Origin: an uncultured Streptomyces sp.
Lineage (GTDB): Bacteria > Actinomycetota > Actinomycetes > Streptomycetales > Streptomycetaceae
Direction: 5' to 3'
DNA: 5,086 nt
Assembly (NCBI GenBank): GCA_946480485.1
Contig: CAMLJW010000393.1
Span: 1-5,086 of the forward strand
In this document: positions 1-5,086 of the stretch, piece by piece
Numbering within the stretch: the stretch's first letter is position 1
Layout of the letters: each line of letters opens with the position of its first letter
Notes under the pieces: model-generated
What the model was told of the DNA's origin: nothing
The model's database searches: none
What the model saw: only the letters and a program-made list of their open reading frames with translations
Translations under genes and position numbers: made by a program

Positions 1-1180
1 GGAGCATGCGGACCAGCGCGCGCTGGGTGTTGCCGCGCACGATCGAGTCGTCGACGACCACCAGGCGCTTGCCCTTGATGACTTCCTTCAGCGGGTTCAG
101 CTTCAGGCGGATACCGAGCTGGCGGATCGTCTGGGAGGGCTGGATGAACGTACGTCCGACGTACGCGTTCTTCACCAGGCCGGCGCCGAACGGGATGCCG
201 GAGGCCTCCGCGTAACCGATGGCGGCGGGCGTACCCGACTCCGGGGTCGCTATGACCAGGTCGGCCTCAGCGGGAGCTTCCTTGGCGAGGCGGCGGCCCA
301 TCTCCACGCGGGAGAGATAGACGTTGCGGCCGGCGATGTCGGTGTCCGGGCGGGCCAGATACACGTACTCGAAGACACAGCCCTTGGGCTTCGCTTCCGC
401 GAATCGCGACGTACGCAGACCGTTCTCGTCGATGGCGACGAACTCGCCCGGCTCGACCTCGCGGACGTAGCTGGCGCCGCAGATGTCGAGGGCCGCCGAC
501 TCGGAGGCGACCACCCAGCCGCGCTCCAGGCGGCCGAGGACCAGCGGGCGGATGCCCTGCGGGTCGCGGGCCGCGTACAGCGTGTGCTCGTCCATGAAGG
601 TGAGGCTGAAGGCGCCCTTGACCTGCGGGAGGACCCGGGCGGCGGCCTCCTCGATGGTCAGGGGCTTGTCGAACTCGTCGACCTGGCCGGCCAGCAGCGC
701 CGTGATCAGATCGGTGTCGTTGGTCGCGGCGACCTGCGAAGAGCGCCCGTTCTGCGGCGGGAGGTCGGCGGCCATCTCGGCGAGTTGGGCCGTGTTGACC
801 AGGTTGCCGTTGTGGCCGAGCGCGATGGAACCGTGCGCCGTCGCACGGAACGTGGGCTGGGCGTTCTCCCAGACGGACGCGCCGGTGGTCGAGTAGCGGG
901 CGTGACCGACCGCGATATGACCCTGGAGGGAACCGAGGGAGGTCTCGTCGAAGACCTGGGACACCAGGCCCATGTCCTTGAAGACGAGGATCTGGGAGCC
1001 GTTGCTGACCGCAATTCCGGCGGATTCCTGGCCCCGATGCTGGAGGGCGTAGAGCCCGAAGTATGTGAGCTTCGCGACCTCTTCACCCGGAGCCCAGACA
1101 CCGAAGACGCCGCAGGCGTCTTGAGGGCCCTTCTCACCGGGGAGCAGGTCGTGGTTGAGTCGTCCGTCACCACGTGGCAC
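1..1180 (-). CDS. purF: PurF, glutamine phosphoribosylpyrophosphate amidotransferase (C-terminus cut off by window edge)
   Basis: Cytoplasmic enzyme of the first committed step of de novo purine synthesis: PRPP plus glutamine gives 5-phosphoribosylamine. The reading frame is open from a GTG at 1180 to the left edge, giving 393 of an expected 500 or so residues. The start is GTG (MPRGDGRLNHDL); no better in-frame start is nearby and there is no clear Shine-Dalgarno sequence. Cys23 in DACGVFG is the expected N-terminal nucleophile of the class II glutaminase, so residues 1-22 would be a cleaved propeptide. Other visible glutaminase motifs are GHARYSTTG (92-100, Arg95 glutamine-binding) and GHNGN (122-126, Asn124/Gly125 oxyanion hole). 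Cys268 in GCVFEYVYLARPD matches the first Fe-S ligand of Bacillus-type PurF; the other ligands lie outside. The phosphoribosyltransferase part shows the flexible loop YVGRTFI (340-346) and the PRPP motif LVVVDDSIVRGNT (373-385). Identity is firm; the Fe-S cluster is inferred from one ligand. Confidence 0.98.
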   Translation of the reverse strand, partial: MPRGDGRLNHDLLPGEKGPQDACGVFGVWAPGEEVAKLTYFGLYALQHRGQESAGIAVSNGSQILVFKDMGLVSQVFDETSLGSLQGHIAVGHARYSTTGASVWENAQPTFRATAHGSIALGHNGNLVNTAQLAEMAADLPPQNGRSSQVAATNDTDLITALLAGQVDEFDKPLTIEEAAARVLPQVKGAFSLTFMDEHTLYAARDPQGIRPLVLGRLERGWVVASESAALDICGASYVREVEPGEFVAIDENGLRTSRFAEAKPKGCVFEYVYLARPDTDIAGRNVYLSRVEMGRRLAKEAPAEADLVIATPESGTPAAIGYAEASGIPFGAGLVKNAYVGRTFIQPSQTIRQLGIRLKLNPLKEVIKGKRLVVVDDSIVRGNTQRALVRML

Positions 1181-1187
1181 GCCACCG

Positions 1188-1193
1188 AGTGTA
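1188..1193 (-). promoter_or_regulatory. Candidate -10 element of purF (leaderless arrangement)
   Basis: On the minus strand this reads TACACT, which fits the TANNNT pattern of actinomycete housekeeping promoters. It ends exactly 7 nt before the purF GTG, so transcription would start at or next to the start codon. That agrees with the lack of a Shine-Dalgarno sequence before purF. No convincing -35 is seen; the best match at an 18-bp spacing is TTCGGA. A hexamer match alone is weak evidence, and readthrough from the upstream lipoprotein gene is an alternative source of purF mRNA. Confidence 0.35.
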
Positions 1194-1202
1194 GGCGAGG
1201 TC

Positions 1203-1213
1203 GACCACTGGTC
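1203..1213. promoter_or_regulatory. Dyad GACCA-C-TGGTC upstream of purF
   Basis: A perfect 5-1-5 inverted repeat centred 28 bp upstream of the purF start codon, between the candidate -10 and the place where a -35 would lie. A protein bound here would compete with RNA polymerase, so an operator is plausible. The arms are short and the dyad could be chance in GC-rich DNA. It does not match any purine repressor site that I know. Confidence 0.25.
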
Positions 1214-1222
1214 CGAATTGGG

Positions 1223-1244
1223 GATACGGGGGCGATACGGGGGC
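1223..1244. repeat. Two perfect 11-bp tandem units upstream of purF
   Basis: The unit GATACGGGGGC (plus strand) occurs twice head to tail with no mismatch, in the 72-bp gap between the lipoprotein stop codon and purF. Eleven bases is close to one helical turn, so both copies would face the same side of the DNA, as is common for paired activator or repressor sites. A simple slippage duplication is the alternative. Confidence 0.6.
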
Positions 1245-1252
1245 GCTGTTGA

Positions 1253-2077
1253 TCACTTGGCGGCGACAGCTGCGAGGCCTGTGCCGTTTTCGCTGGTCAG
1301 CGTGAGGGAGCGGTGCTTCAACACGTAGGTCACCGATCCATCGAAGATCTTGAGCAGGGCCCTTTCGGTGTCCATGAGTGAGGCGGAGCACATCATTCGG
1401 GTGGTGGACGGCGACCCCAGAGTGATATGCCCGTCGCTGACCGTCGCCTTCGCCGACACCCTGTTGCAGCCCAGCTGACCCTGGACGGTCCCCTTCTCGT
1501 CGAAGGTGAGGTGGGCCTTGCCCTCGGCCACGGCGGCCAGCGGGGTCATCGCATCGCCCTTCACGCGGCCGGTGACGTTCCACTTCGTGCCCTGGAGCTT
1601 GGCCGGCTCCTCCGCGGTGAGCTGCACGGTGTGCCCGTCCTGGGTGGTGAGCGTCAGCTCGTCACCGTTGGCCTCGACCTTGATCGTGCCGTCGAAGAGC
1701 GCGTCGGAAAGGATGGACTCGAACTCCATCGGCTGCTTCTCGCAGGCCATCCCGGTCTTGTGGAAGTCGGAGCCGACCTCGATCGTGTCGCCCTTGACCT
1801 CGGCACTCCCCCCGAAATGGTTGCAGCCGTAGTTGCCGCCCACCTTTCCGTCCTCGCCGAACTCGACGTGGGCGCCGGCCGGGGCATCGTGCTTGGCCCC
1901 GTCGACGGTCACGCTCTCCACTTTCCAGTGCTTGCCTGTTATCCGGGGCTGCGGGCGGGCGCCGACGGAATCGGAACCGGATCCGGTTCGATCGGCACCG
2001 CTCTCCGTGCCGCAGGCCGCAGTGGCGAGCAGCCCGGTGACCGCCAGGACGCTGAGAGTCAGACGCTGCGTTCGCAT
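1253..2077 (-). CDS. Secreted lipoprotein with two META (HslJ-like) domains
   Basis: A 274-residue exported protein whose function is not known. Residues 1-22 form a lipoprotein signal peptide: charged MRTQR, hydrophobic core, then LLATAAC with the lipidated Cys at 22. A Gly/Ser-rich linker runs to about 45. Two homologous META domains follow, about 48-155 and 160-271. Each begins with a Trp-containing GxxW strand (Trp51, Trp166) and carries a GCN motif (84-86 and 203-205) plus a second Cys (112 and 230). The Cys pairs 85/112 and 204/230 sit at equal spacing and probably form one disulfide per domain outside the membrane. META domains occur in the E. coli heat-shock protein HslJ and in other envelope proteins; their ligand is not established. 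I chose ATG 2077 because it puts the signal peptide at the N-terminus; a GTG at 2131 would add 18 residues. Neither start has an ideal Shine-Dalgarno sequence. The gene lies 82 bp after the isomerase-like gene and 72 bp before purF, so cotranscription is possible. Confidence 0.9.
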   Translation of the reverse strand: MRTQRLTLSVLAVTGLLATAACGTESGADRTGSGSDSVGARPQPRITGKHWKVESVTVDGAKHDAPAGAHVEFGEDGKVGGNYGCNHFGGSAEVKGDTIEVGSDFHKTGMACEKQPMEFESILSDALFDGTIKVEANGDELTLTTQDGHTVQLTAEEPAKLQGTKWNVTGRVKGDAMTPLAAVAEGKAHLTFDEKGTVQGQLGCNRVSAKATVSDGHITLGSPSTTRMMCSASLMDTERALLKIFDGSVTYVLKHRSLTLTSENGTGLAAVAAK

Positions 2078-2159
2078 GCCGCTTGGACGGGACGGATGGG
2101 GTAGTTGGTTCCCTCTACGGCGGGAGGGCACGTTCCCCTTGTCGCCCCGTCCTCACGGC

Positions 2160-2957
2160 TCAGCGCATCAGGGGAAGCAGTCCGCCCAGGTCGGCCCGCT
2201 CGCCGCTCGCGCTGACCTTGGCTTCGGCCACGGCGGTCCGCCACTGCGTACGCCCGGTCGCGAGCCGGAGCCAGGTCAGCGGGTCGGTCTCGACGACGTT
2301 CGGCGGTGTGCCGCGGGTGTGGCGTGGTCCCTCGACACACTGCACGACCGCGTACGGCGGGACGCGGACCTCCGTGGAGCCGCCGGGCGCCTTGGCGGCG
2401 AGCGCGTCGGCGAGCAGGCGGGTACAGGCAGCGAGCGCCTGGCGGTCGTACGGGATGTCGAGGCCTGCTGCGGCGGCGTTCAGGTCGTCGGTGTGGACGA
2501 CGAGTTCCACGGTGCGGGTGACAAGGTAGTCGGCGAGGGTCATGGCCCCGGTGCGCGTGGCGAGCAGCCGCTCGTCGGGGGCCGTGGCCAGGCGCTCGGT
2601 GAGCCGCTGTTCGACGCGGGCGTACAGCGCTTCGATGTCGGGGTTGCGCTCGGCGAGCTCCCGGGTGGCCTCGTCGATGTCGCCTGCTCGCACGGCCGTG
2701 GCGAAGGGCCAGTCGAGCAGGGTGAGCTGCGCCTTCGCCGGCTCCTCGCGATCAAGGTTCCGGCTGACGCTCTCGACGGCCATGGTCACGTGCGCGGCCA
2801 GCTCCCGCACGGTCCACTCCCCCAGGCGCGTGGGGCACGCGAGCTGCTCGGTGGTGAGGGCGCGGACGGCTTTCCGTACGTTTCCGAACTGGGCGTGAAC
2901 CGCTGCGCGGATCTTGGCCGGGTGGTAAGTGCGGGGGCGCTTCTTGGGCGGGGGCAT
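2160..2957 (-). CDS. Maleylpyruvate isomerase / mycothiol-dependent family protein with SCP-like C-terminal domain
   Basis: A 265-residue cytoplasmic protein. The N-terminal part (about 15-160) is a DinB-like helical bundle of the mycothiol-dependent maleylpyruvate isomerase family. Signature stretches are LGEWTVRELAAHV, with His56, and TRTVELVVHTDDL, with Glu151 and His155. These three fit the His plus Glu-x3-His metal site described for the Corynebacterium maleylpyruvate isomerase, so a metal-dependent thiol transfer or isomerisation is chemically possible. The C-terminal part (about 170-262), including TDPLTWLRLATGR, resembles the sterol-carrier-like domain that often follows this bundle in actinomycetes. 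The substrate is unknown; no gentisate or aromatic degradation genes are nearby, so maleylpyruvate itself is unlikely. The ATG at 2957 is the first usable start in the frame. No Shine-Dalgarno sequence precedes it; instead a -10-like hexamer lies 7 nt upstream. Family assignment is firm, function is not. Confidence 0.9.
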   Translation of the reverse strand: MPPPKKRPRTYHPAKIRAAVHAQFGNVRKAVRALTTEQLACPTRLGEWTVRELAAHVTMAVESVSRNLDREEPAKAQLTLLDWPFATAVRAGDIDEATRELAERNPDIEALYARVEQRLTERLATAPDERLLATRTGAMTLADYLVTRTVELVVHTDDLNAAAAGLDIPYDRQALAACTRLLADALAAKAPGGSTEVRVPPYAVVQCVEGPRHTRGTPPNVVETDPLTWLRLATGRTQWRTAVAEAKVSASGERADLGGLLPLMR

Positions 2958-2964
2958 GGTGGGG

Positions 2965-2970
2965 AGGGTA
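2965..2970 (-). promoter_or_regulatory. Candidate -10 element for a leaderless isomerase-like mRNA
   Basis: Read on the minus strand this is TACCCT, within AATACCCT, and it is followed by exactly 7 nt (CCCCACC) before the ATG. The 20 bases before the start are C-rich and hold nothing like a Shine-Dalgarno sequence. The purine-synthesis gene upstream ends in a strong hairpin, so this gene probably needs its own promoter. No good -35 is seen at 16-19 bp. Confidence 0.35.
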
Positions 2971-2987
2971 TTCGCTGCCCGGTGCCT

Positions 2988-3004
2988 CGGCGGTTTGGCC
3001 GCCG
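2988..3004. other. Short GC hairpin upstream of the isomerase-like gene
   Basis: Perfect 6-bp arms CGGCGG and CCGCCG around a 5-nt loop. It lies 31-47 bp before the ATG at 2957. If transcription starts at the ATG this is only DNA-level symmetry; if it starts further upstream it would fold in the leader. Short GC arms like these are frequent in such genomes. Confidence 0.3.
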
Positions 3005-3017
3005 CCCCGCGACGGTG

Positions 3018-3032
3018 GAGCCGGTCCGGCTC
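3018..3032. promoter_or_regulatory. 15-bp dyad GAGCCGG-T-CCGGCTC
   Basis: A perfect 7-1-7 inverted repeat in the 200-bp gap between the purL terminator and the isomerase-like gene. A 1-nt centre suits a dimeric DNA-binding protein better than an RNA loop, though a 6-bp stem with a 3-nt loop is also possible. It is centred about 68 bp upstream of the ATG at 2957, where an activator or repressor might act. No regulator is identified. Confidence 0.3.
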
Positions 3033-3102
3033 GGGGTGAGCACCACCTCTTCCCCCAGGGGACTTCCCCCCCAGTCAATCGCCCATGCCGGGCACACCGC
3101 GA

Positions 3103-3136
3103 CGAAGCCCCCCACCTGGAAGGGCGGGGGGCTTCG
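3103..3136 (-). terminator. Likely transcription terminator of purL
   Basis: A 14-bp stem (3103-3116 with 3123-3136) around a 6-nt loop, starting 24 nt after the purL stop codon. In the minus-strand transcript the single non-Watson-Crick position is a G-U wobble; in a plus-strand transcript it would be a C-A mismatch, so the fold suits purL. No U-tract follows, which is common in Streptomyces terminators. A smaller 6-bp hairpin (3151-3167) overlaps the purL stop codon. Confidence 0.8.
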
Positions 3137-3160
3137 GACAGCCGCAGTCAGGCCTGTGCG

Positions 3161-5086
<1,926 letters not shown>

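Noticed and set aside
1209..1222. Possible Bacillus-type PurBox (CCGAA core) before purF
   Set aside because: Only the CCGAA core is present, with no second box at the required spacing and no A/T flanks.
584..1252. A 222-codon open frame on the plus strand opposite purF
   Set aside because: Antisense shadow of a certain gene (purF), with no known family and no sensible translation signals.
1167..1583. A minus-strand frame of 138 codons bridging the lipoprotein end and purF start
   Set aside because: Overlaps both well-supported genes in a different frame; its sequence is low-complexity Arg/Gly/Pro-rich.
3073..3078. TTGACT on the minus strand as a -35 for the isomerase-like gene
   Set aside because: No TANNNT hexamer lies 16-19 bp downstream, so it does not form a promoter by sequence alone.

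Overview
The window is very GC-rich, third codon positions are almost all G or C, and one start codon is GTG. Gene content and protein sequences point to a Streptomyces-type actinomycete chromosome. All four genes lie on the minus strand, so transcription runs from right to left as drawn. Genes cover nearly everything, and the longest non-coding stretch is about 200 bases.

From the right edge, in transcription order: (1) purL, formylglycinamidine ribonucleotide synthase subunit II, lacks its N-terminus, which lies beyond the window. It ends at 3161 and is followed 24 nt later by a strong 14-bp hairpin, a likely terminator. (2) A 200-bp gap with several dyads precedes a 265-aa protein. It has a mycothiol-dependent maleylpyruvate-isomerase (DinB-like) N-terminal domain and a sterol-carrier-like C-terminal domain. 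(3) After 82 bp comes a 274-aa secreted lipoprotein made of two META (HslJ-like) domains. (4) After 72 bp comes purF, glutamine PRPP amidotransferase, which runs off the left edge with its C-terminal part missing.

The two flanking genes belong to de novo purine synthesis: PurF catalyses the first committed step and PurL (with PurQ and PurS) the fourth. The two middle genes have no known purine role. I recall similar proteins near pur genes in streptomycetes, but that is from memory. They look like ordinary conserved neighbours rather than a transferred island: there are no transposases, integrases, tRNAs, CRISPR repeats or composition breaks.

I see no previously undescribed system here. The most noteworthy signals are small. 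Both purF and the isomerase-like gene lack a Shine-Dalgarno sequence and carry a -10-like hexamer exactly 7 nt before the start codon, as expected for leaderless mRNAs. In front of purF there is also a dyad and an 11-bp perfect tandem repeat that could be regulatory.
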